Positions 17,264 to 24,319 of a stretch of DNA of 64,000 bases are shown here, piece by piece. The DNA is from an uncultured Eubacteriales bacterium. GTDB lineage: Bacteria > Bacillota > Clostridia > Christensenellales > Aristaeellaceae. Under the pieces are notes generated by a model, which saw nothing but the letters and a program-made list of their open reading frames with translations, was not told where the DNA came from and searched no databases. Each line of letters begins with the position of its first letter. The stretch's first letter is position 1. Location: positions 40,042 through 104,041 of the forward strand of contig CADANQ010000004.1 of NCBI GenBank assembly GCA_902789365.1. The letters run 5' to 3'. The position numbers and the translations under genes are program-made.

Positions 17264-18238
17264 TCACAGAAGCCCGTCTTCGCCAAGAGCTTTGGCAAAG
17301 CGGTCGCTGAGGACCACCAGGAGCAGTCCTACAAGAGACTGGAAAAGGCCCACAGCGGTCGCCATCGAAAACTTGGAATTGGCCAAGCCCTTTTCGTAGA
17401 TGTAGATGGCCAGCTGGTACTGGAAATCCTTGACCTGCGTGTTCCCGAAAACATCCAGCCGCTCGTAGTTTGACCCCATGATCTTTCCCAGGTTCATAAT
17501 CAGGAGGATTACGATGGTGCCGCGGATCCCGGGAAGGGTGATGTGCCAGATCCGCTGCCAGCGGTTGGCGCCGTCGATCATGGCCGCCTCATACAGTTCG
17601 CCGGAGATTCCGGTGATGGCCGCAAGGTAGATGATGGTGCCCCAGCCCATGCCCTGCCAAACGCCGATGAGCAGGTATGTAGCAGCCCAATGCCATTTTT
17701 CCGTCAGGAAGGGGATGCCGCTGTCGATCCATCCCCAGTTCATCATCAGGATGTTGACGATGCCGGTGGTGGGCTTGAACAGCTGGTAGGCGACCGCGCC
17801 GATGATGACCCAGGAAAGAAAGTGGGGGAGATACAAAACCGTCTGCGTCACCTTTTTGAAGCGGGGGAAACGAAGCTCGTTGAGCATCAATGCCAGGATG
17901 ATGGGCATCGGAAAGGAAACGGCCAGGTCCAGCAGGTTGAAGATGAGCGAGTTTTTCAGAGCGCGGATAAAATCCCTGTCCCTGAAAATCTTTTCAAAGG
18001 TCTGCCATCCCACCCATTTGCTGCCCGCGTAACCCTTGGCCGGTTTGTAATCCATAAAAACCATCCGCAGGCCGGGATACGCCGCGTAATTGAAGATAAT
18101 GACCAGCGCGACGGGAATCAAAAGCAGAAGGTACAGATGCCAGTCCCTGCTCAGGGCCTTTTTCCACTCGTGCAGCTCATGATCCATCCACGATTGCTGT
18201 TTGGCCTGTTCGCTCATGGATTTGGACGACTGAATCAT
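17264..18238 (-). CDS. Carbohydrate ABC transporter permease (LplB-like)
   Basis: A 324-residue membrane permease with a long cytoplasmic N-terminus and six helices, starting with YLLLLIPVALVIIFNYA. Family marks are YPGLRMVFMDYKP, FLSWVIIGAVAYQLF and the EAA loop GELYEAAMIDGANRWQRIWHITLPG. First gene of the importer operon. The ATG at 18238 is preceded by GGAGGG; a TTG six codons upstream is possible but weaker. A promoter is seen at 18317-18346. Confidence 0.9.
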   Translation of the reverse strand: MIQSSKSMSEQAKQQSWMDHELHEWKKALSRDWHLYLLLLIPVALVIIFNYAAYPGLRMVFMDYKPAKGYAGSKWVGWQTFEKIFRDRDFIRALKNSLIFNLLDLAVSFPMPIILALMLNELRFPRFKKVTQTVLYLPHFLSWVIIGAVAYQLFKPTTGIVNILMMNWGWIDSGIPFLTEKWHWAATYLLIGVWQGMGWGTIIYLAAITGISGELYEAAMIDGANRWQRIWHITLPGIRGTIVILLIMNLGKIMGSNYERLDVFGNTQVKDFQYQLAIYIYEKGLANSKFSMATAVGLFQSLVGLLLVVLSDRFAKALGEDGLL

Positions 18239-18316
18239 AAAATCCCTCCAGTGCAAATGCTCTGCGCTAAACTTTCCCTATACTGTCCGAAAGACCGTAA
18301 TTGTACCTTTTTTTAC

Positions 18317-18346
18317 ATTATACTCCGAAACTGATCGTAAAAACAA
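18317..18346 (-). promoter_or_regulatory. Possible promoter of the importer-GH105-GH112 operon
   Basis: Minus strand: TTGTTT (18341-18346), 18-base spacer, TATAAT (18317-18322), about 80 bases before the first ATG. Confidence 0.5.
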
Positions 18347-18443
18347 ACGATTTTTGATCGTATTTTTCTCATTTTCAATCATTAACGGCCGGAAGAACGA
18401 TAACCTGAAACTATTTCTTTCCGTTCTGATGGGCATTTGGGAC

Positions 18444-18473
18444 TGTACACGTTTTATATCGTCATGGTATAAT
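18444..18473 (+). promoter_or_regulatory. Possible promoter of the aldo/keto reductase
   Basis: Weak -35 TGTACA (18444-18449), 18-base spacer, extended -10 TGG-TATAAT (TATAAT at 18468-18473). The extended element could offset the weak -35. Confidence 0.5.
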
Positions 18474-18534
18474 CATGCCGCACTGTCTGTTTAAATAGCA
18501 TCGTTCGAATCACGGATAAAAAAGGAGAAAGAAT

Positions 18535-19488
18535 ATGCTGACACACAGGCTGTCCGGCAGGGATGTAAGCGTGATCGGCCTGGGCACCGCCCATTACGGA
18601 GGCCTGATCCAAAAAAGCCTGGCATTCGACCAGATGGACGCCTATGTCGCCGCGGGGGGCAATCTGATCGACACGGCGAGGGTCTACGGCGACTTTGCGA
18701 CACCGAAGACCGGGGAAAGCGAAAAAATCGTCGGCCGGTGGATGGAGGAACGGGGAAACAGGAAGGACATCTTCCTTTCCACCAAGGGCGGTCATCCGCC
18801 CTTTGACCGCATGTCTCAGTCACGGCTGAGTCCCCGGGAGATCGGCGACGACCTGCGCGAGAGTCTTGACGACCTGAGATGCGCTTATATAGACGTCTAT
18901 TTTCTGCACCGGGACGACGAAAGCAGACCGGTGGAGGAAATCGTGGATACCCTCGAGGGCTTCATCGCGGAAGGACTGATCGGAATGTACGGGGTTTCCA
19001 ACTGGAAAACGGAAAGAATCCTTGCTGCAAACCGCTATGCCGCGTCCCGCGGATACCATGGGATCGGGGCAAACCAGCCCCAGTTCTCTTTGATGAAGCC
19101 CAACACCCTTGGCGACAGCACCCTTGTCAGGATGGACCGCGCCATGCACGATATGCACCGCCGCCTTTCCATGCCGTGCTTCTGCTTTTCAAGCCAGGCG
19201 GAGGGAATCCTGGCAAAGAAGCTCAGCGGAACGCCTGTCAGCCCGGAGCTTGAAAGCAAATACGATTCGGCCGCCAACAGCGACATCCTGGATAAGGTAA
19301 GAGCAAAAGCCGCGGAGGGCGTGATGGAGCCCGGGGAGGCTTCCGTGGCGTTTTTGACATGCCAGCCCTTCCCGTGCTTTGCCCTTTGCGCATCCTTTGG
19401 TCTGGACCGTATCCGCTCCTGGGGACGCCTCGGGAACGCCGTAATGCCTGAAACAATGGTCGCGGAATTGAATTTGCTGTCGCTCTGA
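18535..19488 (+). CDS. Aldo/keto reductase family oxidoreductase
   Basis: A 317-residue NAD(P)H-dependent (alpha/beta)8 barrel. The catalytic tetrad is visible as D46 (NLIDTA), Y51 (RVYGD), K84 (STKGG) and H125 (YFLHRDD). The GMYGVSNW strand and the C-terminal cofactor-loop region are present. It probably reduces an aldose or ketose, or an aldehyde, in the cytoplasm; members of this subgroup often sit beside glycan-degradation genes. AAGGAG lies 8-9 bases before the ATG. It is divergent from the pectin-oligomer importer operon, so the two may share control. Confidence 0.87.
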   Translation: MLTHRLSGRDVSVIGLGTAHYGGLIQKSLAFDQMDAYVAAGGNLIDTARVYGDFATPKTGESEKIVGRWMEERGNRKDIFLSTKGGHPPFDRMSQSRLSPREIGDDLRESLDDLRCAYIDVYFLHRDDESRPVEEIVDTLEGFIAEGLIGMYGVSNWKTERILAANRYAASRGYHGIGANQPQFSLMKPNTLGDSTLVRMDRAMHDMHRRLSMPCFCFSSQAEGILAKKLSGTPVSPELESKYDSAANSDILDKVRAKAAEGVMEPGEASVAFLTCQPFPCFALCASFGLDRIRSWGRLGNAVMPETMVAELNLLSL

Positions 19489-19547
19489 TAAGAAAATCGC
19501 CGTTCATAAAGCCCCGCGGGTCCGGGCAAAGCAGGGGAGGTATATAA

Positions 19548-19585
19548 ATATCTCTGCCGTAAATGTCCCTTTACGGCAGAGATAT
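19548..19585. repeat. Perfect 16-bp inverted repeat
   Basis: ATATCTCTGCCGTAAA is followed by a 6-base spacer and its exact reverse complement. It lies 60 bases after the reductase stop. With no T-run it is an uncertain terminator; on both strands it could fold as a long hairpin. Confidence 0.6.
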
Positions 19586-19673
19586 ATGCCGGAAAGCAGG
19601 GGAAGGGGCCGTAAATGTAAAATATGCAAAAACCCGGGAGCTGACGAATAATCCCGCGGAAAGACACTTTTAT

Positions 19674-19696
19674 TCCCGCTAATTATCTGGTATAAT
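19674..19696 (+). promoter_or_regulatory. Possible promoter of the small lipoprotein
   Basis: An extended -10, TGG-TATAAT (TATAAT at 19691-19696), lies 41 bases before the ATG. The -35 (TTTATT or TTTTAT) is poor. Confidence 0.45.
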
Positions 19697-19736
19697 GGTT
19701 TCGAAAAACTATTTCTTTTGAAAAGAGGATCCGGCC

Positions 19737-20129
19737 ATGAAAAAACAAAAGCTACTGAAAAGCGCGTCGATCCTTGCCGTTCTTGTTCTGTCCGTCCTGG
19801 CCCTGACCTCCTGCGTTTCCGCTCCTCCCATCGAGGCCACCTGGGCTCTCAGTTCCATCTCCGGAAGCGGAGATATGAGCATGGAGCTTGCAAATTTCCT
19901 GTCCAACGCTAAAGCCGCCGGTTTTGAGATCGATATGACCTTCAGCGGAGGCAAAGGTTCCATCTCCTCTCCGGGCTTCGCACCCCAGACGTTTACCTAC
20001 ACATTGAACGGCAGCAAGATTACCATGGTCATCGATGGCCTCTCATCCGTATGCACCTGGACGGTCAGCGGGAATACCCTGACGCTGGATTACTCGGGTT
20101 CTCACCTGGTGCTGGCAAAGAAAAATTGA
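19737..20129 (+). CDS. Small predicted lipoprotein of unknown function
   Basis: A 130-residue protein with a clear lipoprotein signal: positively charged start, hydrophobic core and lipobox LTSC with C26. The mature 105 residues contain a beta-rich lipocalin-like or META-like pattern (WALSSISGSG, TFTYTLNGSKITMVID, CTWTVSGNTLTLDY), as in small surface proteins that score a measured value against a blank; no family is assigned with confidence. GAGG lies before the ATG. A monocistronic unit with its own promoter and terminator. Confidence 0.72.
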   Translation: MKKQKLLKSASILAVLVLSVLALTSCVSAPPIEATWALSSISGSGDMSMELANFLSNAKAAGFEIDMTFSGGKGSISSPGFAPQTFTYTLNGSKITMVIDGLSSVCTWTVSGNTLTLDYSGSHLVLAKKN

Positions 20130-20156
20130 TCTTTTCGCTTAAGTTTCGTCAAATAA

Positions 20157-20186
20157 GCCGAAGGCTTCCGTGCCTTCGGCTTTTTT
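20157..20186 (+). terminator. Terminator after the small lipoprotein
   Basis: GCCGAAGGC / GCCTTCGGC stem, 6-base loop, then T6. Confidence 0.92.
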
Positions 20187-20256
20187 GCGCTGTACCGAAG
20201 CTTTTCCGCATCCGGAAAGTTAAAGATAACTAACTTTTGGTACCGGCGTTTTACCG

Positions 20257-21204
20257 TCAGTCGTCCTTCCAGACGTGTTTCCTGATCCTTTCGTATTCCT
20301 CCGGAGTGATTTTCAGTATGGTGCCGTGCTTGAAGCCGTACGGGAAAGAAAACGCGCTGTCCGAACGGGTGAAAACGCCGCGTTCGATGCCGTCCGAAAC
20401 GAAAGGAACATAGCCCTGTCCGGCGCCCCTGACCCCGTAATAGTCCACAAACAGGCACCAGCGTCCGTCGTCGAGCCTGACGGCGGTGGGTGCCTCATAA
20501 AGCCCCTGGGCGATGTCCGCCATGGACGCGTCGAACGCCGGAATCCGCGTCCATGGGCCGCGGGCGGAAGGCGCAGAAAGCAGAATCATGGTAGCGGGGT
20601 TTTTCTCGCTCTTCACAAACAGGTAGTATTTGCCGTTTTCATAATACGCCGCCGAATCGATCACCGAGGAATCCTCCTTGCGGTAGAACAGTTCGGGAGC
20701 GGAAAAACGGGCAAAATCCCGGGTCCTGCAGGCATAGATGGCCATGTCCTTAAAATCGCTTTCCTGTCTGCTGGCGGAAAAATGAAGGATATACTCCTTT
20801 TCCTCCTCGTCAAACAGGATATCCGGCGCCCACAGACATCCGAAGGATTCGTCTCCGATGGGCTCCAGGGCTTCCTCGGTCCAGTCCACGAGGTTATCCG
20901 AAACGAAATGAGCCAGGCATTTGCTGCCATGGCGCTTGATCTCGTCCCAGGAACGGCAGTATTTTCCCCTCATGCCGTAGGACAGGCTCAGGTCGGTGGC
21001 GAAAATGTGAAATTTGCCGTCAAAGCGGCTGCGGACCACCGTCATATCCCGGACGCCCTTGTCCCCGTAGTAGGCCCAAAGTACCGGCCGGCCGCCGTTC
21101 ACCGCTTCCCAGCGAAAGGCGTCCCGGCTGAGAGCAAAATATACCTGCTCGCCGTCAGGCGTCGTTTTTTCCCGAAAATGGACAAACAGATAACAGGTTT
21201 CCAT
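20257..21204 (-). CDS. GH43-like five-bladed beta-propeller glycosidase
   Basis: A 315-residue protein resembling GH43 (beta-xylosidase/alpha-L-arabinofuranosidase type). Blade motifs are visible: VYFALSRDAFRWEAVNGG, GVRDMTVVR, FHIFATDLS, SDNLVDWTEE, CLWAPDILFDEEEKEYILHFSAS, SVIDSAAYYENGKYYLFVKSE and GLYEAPTAVRLDDGRWCLFVDYYG. The acidic residues expected for catalysis lie in the first blades and in the YEAPT segment. No signal peptide, so it would act on imported oligosaccharides. GGGAGGG precedes the ATG. It is 29 bases downstream of the LRR protein gene at 21234 and probably co-transcribed. The exact activity cannot be set from sequence. Confidence 0.78.
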   Translation of the reverse strand: METCYLFVHFREKTTPDGEQVYFALSRDAFRWEAVNGGRPVLWAYYGDKGVRDMTVVRSRFDGKFHIFATDLSLSYGMRGKYCRSWDEIKRHGSKCLAHFVSDNLVDWTEEALEPIGDESFGCLWAPDILFDEEEKEYILHFSASRQESDFKDMAIYACRTRDFARFSAPELFYRKEDSSVIDSAAYYENGKYYLFVKSEKNPATMILLSAPSARGPWTRIPAFDASMADIAQGLYEAPTAVRLDDGRWCLFVDYYGVRGAGQGYVPFVSDGIERGVFTRSDSAFSFPYGFKHGTILKITPEEYERIRKHVWKDD

Positions 21205-21233
21205 GTTATTCCCTCCCGTTTATAATCACGCGG

Positions 21234-22166
21234 TCAGTCCAAAGGCGCGCTCTCTTCGAACGGAATATAGACTCCGGTCTGGAACATCTGATAAATGACA
21301 TCGTAATGGGGCGTTTTTTTGCCGTCGCTGTCACCGTTCAAGGTGCGCCAGAAACCGCCGGTGCCGGAATTGTTCCAGTCAAAGGTACAATTCGGCAGCG
21401 CGTCGCGCAGCGCCGCCTTCACCGACGAATCCACCCTGTTTTGGTCCATCGAGGAAGACATATAGTTGAAGGCCCACAGTCTTCTGAGAGACTTGATCTG
21501 ACCCAGAAGCTGGATGTCCTGAATGCGGTTGTTGGGAATGTTCAGGTCCATCAGATTTGTGCACACGAGCAGCGGCTCCACCGAAGTAATGCGGTTGGAG
21601 AACGCCTCCAGGTATTCAAGCTTCGGGCAGTTCCCCAGCGCCATGATATCCGTCAGCTGGTTGCGCCCGATGATCAGCACCCGGAGATCCGGCATGAATC
21701 TGAGGAAATCCAGCGTGGTCAGGCCGTTGTGGCCCAGATCCAGGGCCAGCATATGGCGGCAGTATTTAAGGCAGGCGAAATCCTGGCTGGTATGGGCCGT
21801 GCTGCGGTTATTGTGCAGCGTGGAAAAGACCGTCATATCGGTCCTGATGACATGGGGCCCCTTGTTGTTGCAGTAAATGATAAAGGTCCACCCGAATTCC
21901 ACGTTGGGATAACGCGCCGACAGTTCCTCGGCCCAGGCCATGTTCATGGTCGTCAGGTACATATCGCATTTTTCAAGGCAGGGCAGCTGATCCAGGAATT
22001 CCTCCAGTTTGGCAAGGCTTTTGACCTCGGTGGCCCCAAAGTCCACATAAGTCGCTTCCCGGTATGCCTTAACCCGGCCGTCATATACAACTTCCTCGTT
22101 TTCCATGGCTGACGCGGCGGTCAGAAGCAGCAGCGCGAGGGCCAGAATAAAGAACGCTTTTTTCAT
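21234..22166 (-). CDS. Secreted internalin-like LRR protein
   Basis: A 310-residue protein with a type I signal peptide (MKKAFFILALALLLL, ASA-ME). The middle holds about five classical 22-residue leucine-rich repeats (LALDLGHNGLTTLDFL, LRVLIIGRNQLTDIMAL, LEYLEAFSNRITSVEPL, LMDLNIPNNRIQDIQLL). This is the SDS22/internalin type, unlike the BspA-type LRRs of the other secreted proteins here. The N-terminal 130 residues and the Trp-rich C-terminus are unrecognised. The ATG at 22166 follows GGAGGAG; the open frame continues far upstream but only as antisense of the esterase. It is the first gene of a two-gene unit with GH43. Likely a surface binding protein. Confidence 0.8.
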   Translation of the reverse strand: MKKAFFILALALLLLTAASAMENEEVVYDGRVKAYREATYVDFGATEVKSLAKLEEFLDQLPCLEKCDMYLTTMNMAWAEELSARYPNVEFGWTFIIYCNNKGPHVIRTDMTVFSTLHNNRSTAHTSQDFACLKYCRHMLALDLGHNGLTTLDFLRFMPDLRVLIIGRNQLTDIMALGNCPKLEYLEAFSNRITSVEPLLVCTNLMDLNIPNNRIQDIQLLGQIKSLRRLWAFNYMSSSMDQNRVDSSVKAALRDALPNCTFDWNNSGTGGFWRTLNGDSDGKKTPHYDVIYQMFQTGVYIPFEESAPLD

Positions 22167-22196
22167 ATCGCTCCTCCGAATGGGATTGATAATCAT

Positions 22197-22225
22197 ATTA
22201 TAACGGACAATAACGGCAAACGCAA
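22197..22225 (-). promoter_or_regulatory. Promoter of the LRR-GH43 unit
   Basis: Minus strand: TTGCGT (22220-22225), 17-base spacer, TATAAT (22197-22202), 31 bases before the ATG. It is back-to-back with the esterase promoter, whose -35 is also TTGCGT. Confidence 0.65.
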
Positions 22226-22235
22226 GACACGGCAA

Positions 22236-22264
22236 TTGCGTCCGTCGTCGTTCGCGGGTATAAT
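22236..22264 (+). promoter_or_regulatory. Promoter of the esterase gene
   Basis: TTGCGT (22236-22241), 17-base spacer, TATAAT (22259-22264). The core GCGGGTATAATAAAC recurs exactly at the LRR-caspase promoter (24175-24189). Confidence 0.65.
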
Positions 22265-22334
22265 AAACGCGCGAAGGCCATTCCCGCCATGTATCTGTTT
22301 TTATCCCCGTATCTTTACAGGAGGCGTAAAAAGA

Positions 22335-23165
22335 ATGCAGTACCGCAAATTTTCCGTCCGCGTCCCCGGGGCCGGCACGGCATCCTCCCTGACGCTCTAC
22401 GGGCAGGACCTGGAAGAACCCATCCGGAAAGGACGCCTGTCCCCCGCCCTGCTCGTCTGTCCCGGCGGCGCCTATGCGTATACATCCCCCCGGGAAGCCG
22501 AGCCCGTGGCCCTGGTATTCCTGGCCCGGGGCTTCAACGTGTACGTTCTCAGGTATCACTGCGCCCCGGAAGCGCGCTGGCCAGTGCCCCAGCTGGAAGC
22601 CGCGGAAGCGATACGCATGATCCGCTCCCAGGCGGACGAGACCATGACGGACCCCACGCGTGTTTTTATCTGCGGTTTCTCCGCCGGGGGGCATCTGGCG
22701 GCTTCCGTCGGAATCCTGTGGAAGAGGGCGGGCTGGGCCGCGGCCCTGAAGGCGTCTGACGAGGAAATCCGCCCGACGGGCATGGTCCTGTGTTATCCCG
22801 TCGTCACCGCCGGGGAAAAGGCCCACAGGGGATCCATCGAAAACCTGCTGGGGCCGGAACGGGAGGACGTCTCCCCTCTTTCGGTTTCCCTTGAAAAGCA
22901 GGTCGGCACGGACTGCGTTCCCGCCTTCATCTGGCACACCCGTACAGACCCTTCGGTCCCGGTGGAAAACAGCCTGTACCTCGCCGCGGCTCTTGCTGAA
23001 AACGGCGTCCCGTTTGAAATGCACGTTTTCCCCCGCGGAGGCCATGGCCTGAGCCTCGCAAACGCCCTGACCGACGCCGGGGACGGCGGCATGATTGCAG
23101 CGGACTGCGCCGTGTGGCCGCAAATGGCCGCGGACTGGATGCTGGGGGAAAAATGGCGGCTGTGA
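22335..23165 (+). CDS. Alpha/beta hydrolase, acetyl-esterase-like
   Basis: A 276-residue alpha/beta hydrolase of the Aes/BD-FAE type, likely removing acetyl or other acyl groups from sugars in the cytoplasm. The catalytic triad reads S116 (GFSAGG), D205 (TRTDPSVPV) and H237 (GGHGLSL), with an oxyanion-hole CPGGAY. Such esterases are common beside xylan genes. The ATG at 22335 has AGGAGG about 10 bases upstream; earlier in-frame starts would fall in the promoter. It lies convergent with the AraC gene, 6 bases apart, and divergent from the LRR-GH43 unit. Confidence 0.85.
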   Translation: MQYRKFSVRVPGAGTASSLTLYGQDLEEPIRKGRLSPALLVCPGGAYAYTSPREAEPVALVFLARGFNVYVLRYHCAPEARWPVPQLEAAEAIRMIRSQADETMTDPTRVFICGFSAGGHLAASVGILWKRAGWAAALKASDEEIRPTGMVLCYPVVTAGEKAHRGSIENLLGPEREDVSPLSVSLEKQVGTDCVPAFIWHTRTDPSVPVENSLYLAAALAENGVPFEMHVFPRGGHGLSLANALTDAGDGGMIAADCAVWPQMAADWMLGEKWRL

Positions 23166-23171
23166 TTGCTT

Positions 23172-24086
23172 TCAGTCCTCTGTTTCCGGGCGGCTTTCGG
23201 CCCGGGTCCAGCCTTCCAGCCTGAGGACACTGTTCCTTTCACCTTTTCGCGCCGCTTTGGCGTTGTTCTTCCTGTACTCCCGCGGAGACATTCCGGTCTC
23301 CTTCTGGAAATTCCGGTTGAATGACGATATGGAAGGAAGGCCGACGGCGGCGGCGATATTCAGCACCGAATCGTTGCCGATTGACAGCATCATGCAGGCC
23401 TTCCTGATCCTCAGCTGATTGAGGTACTTCAGCGGAGAGATCCCCATGGTTTCCCGGAAGGAGCGGCGGAAATGAGCCGGACTCATCAGGCATAATTCCG
23501 CCATCCGGTCCATATTAAAATCGCCGCTGTAATGGGTATCCATATACCTCAGCACCGGACGGATGTTGAAATTTTCCTCCGGCTGATCCAACTGGCCGAT
23601 TTTGCCTGCAAAACGTCCGTATTCAATCTGAAGCGCCGAAAAATAGATACGTACCAGGTCGGTATCCAATGTTTCCTTCATGCATTCGTCCAGGATGCAC
23701 TCACACAAAAAGCGCAGCCGGTCGTTCCTGTCCCTTTCAAGGCGGATCCCCGGCAGGAATCCGGTCTCCACGTGTCCTGTCATACCCTCGATATCCGCAA
23801 AGATGTAGCTCCACCCGCTCCTTGTCCCCGGATCGGAGCAGGTGGTATGCGGAACCATCCGGGGAATAATAAAAACGTCCCCCTCGCCGAAGGGCACCCT
23901 TTTGCCGTCAATCAGCATAAAGCCGCCGTGGGAATGGCAGAAACCGATTTCCAGGCAATTGTGAAAATGCATCCTTTTGCTCAGAACGTCGGATATGGTC
24001 CAGTCGCTGCCCGTAAACACCTTCATGGGCAGTTCCTCCGGCAGATCGTAGTAACGATATTCGACCACGGGCTTTGACGAAGCCAT
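23172..24086 (-). CDS. AraC-family transcriptional regulator with cupin sensor
   Basis: A 304-residue regulator. The N-terminal cupin-like ligand domain (MHFHNCLEIGFCHSHGG, GEGDVFIIPRMVPHTT) occupies roughly residues 10-150, and the C-terminal double helix-turn-helix residues 185-285 (MAELCLMSPAHFRRSFRETMGISPLKYLNQLRIRKA, then VGLPSISSFNRNFQKETGMSPREYR). It probably senses a sugar and activates nearby carbohydrate genes. It is divergent from the LRR-caspase gene and convergent with the esterase. A run of G lies 5-6 bases before the ATG. Confidence 0.9.
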   Translation of the reverse strand: MASSKPVVEYRYYDLPEELPMKVFTGSDWTISDVLSKRMHFHNCLEIGFCHSHGGFMLIDGKRVPFGEGDVFIIPRMVPHTTCSDPGTRSGWSYIFADIEGMTGHVETGFLPGIRLERDRNDRLRFLCECILDECMKETLDTDLVRIYFSALQIEYGRFAGKIGQLDQPEENFNIRPVLRYMDTHYSGDFNMDRMAELCLMSPAHFRRSFRETMGISPLKYLNQLRIRKACMMLSIGNDSVLNIAAAVGLPSISSFNRNFQKETGMSPREYRKNNAKAARKGERNSVLRLEGWTRAESRPETED

Positions 24087-24118
24087 GCATATTCCCCCCG
24101 GATCATTGATGCGATATG

Positions 24119-24147
24119 ATTATACCATCCCGCGGGATTCAAGTCAA
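24119..24147 (-). promoter_or_regulatory. Promoter of the AraC regulator
   Basis: Minus strand: TTGACT (24142-24147), 17-base spacer, TATAAT (24119-24124), about 33 bases before the ATG. Confidence 0.75.
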
Positions 24148-24156
24148 AGCCGCCCC

Positions 24157-24185
24157 TTGTTCTTCGACGGTTTTGCGGGTATAAT
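24157..24185 (+). promoter_or_regulatory. Promoter of the LRR-caspase gene
   Basis: TTGTTC (24157-24162), 17-base spacer, TATAAT (24180-24185). It is back-to-back with the AraC promoter, only 9 bases between -35 boxes. The leader to the ATG is about 130 bases. Confidence 0.65.
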
Positions 24186-24319
24186 AAACATGACGGGCAG
24201 ATTCCGACCGACGCGGACGCCCGCGCCGCGGAATAAGAACGGTCCGCCGTGCGTCTGTCTGAGAAGGCATGCGTTGATTCTTATGCCGGCCCGAGGAACC
24301 GAACGTCCGGGAGATAAAA

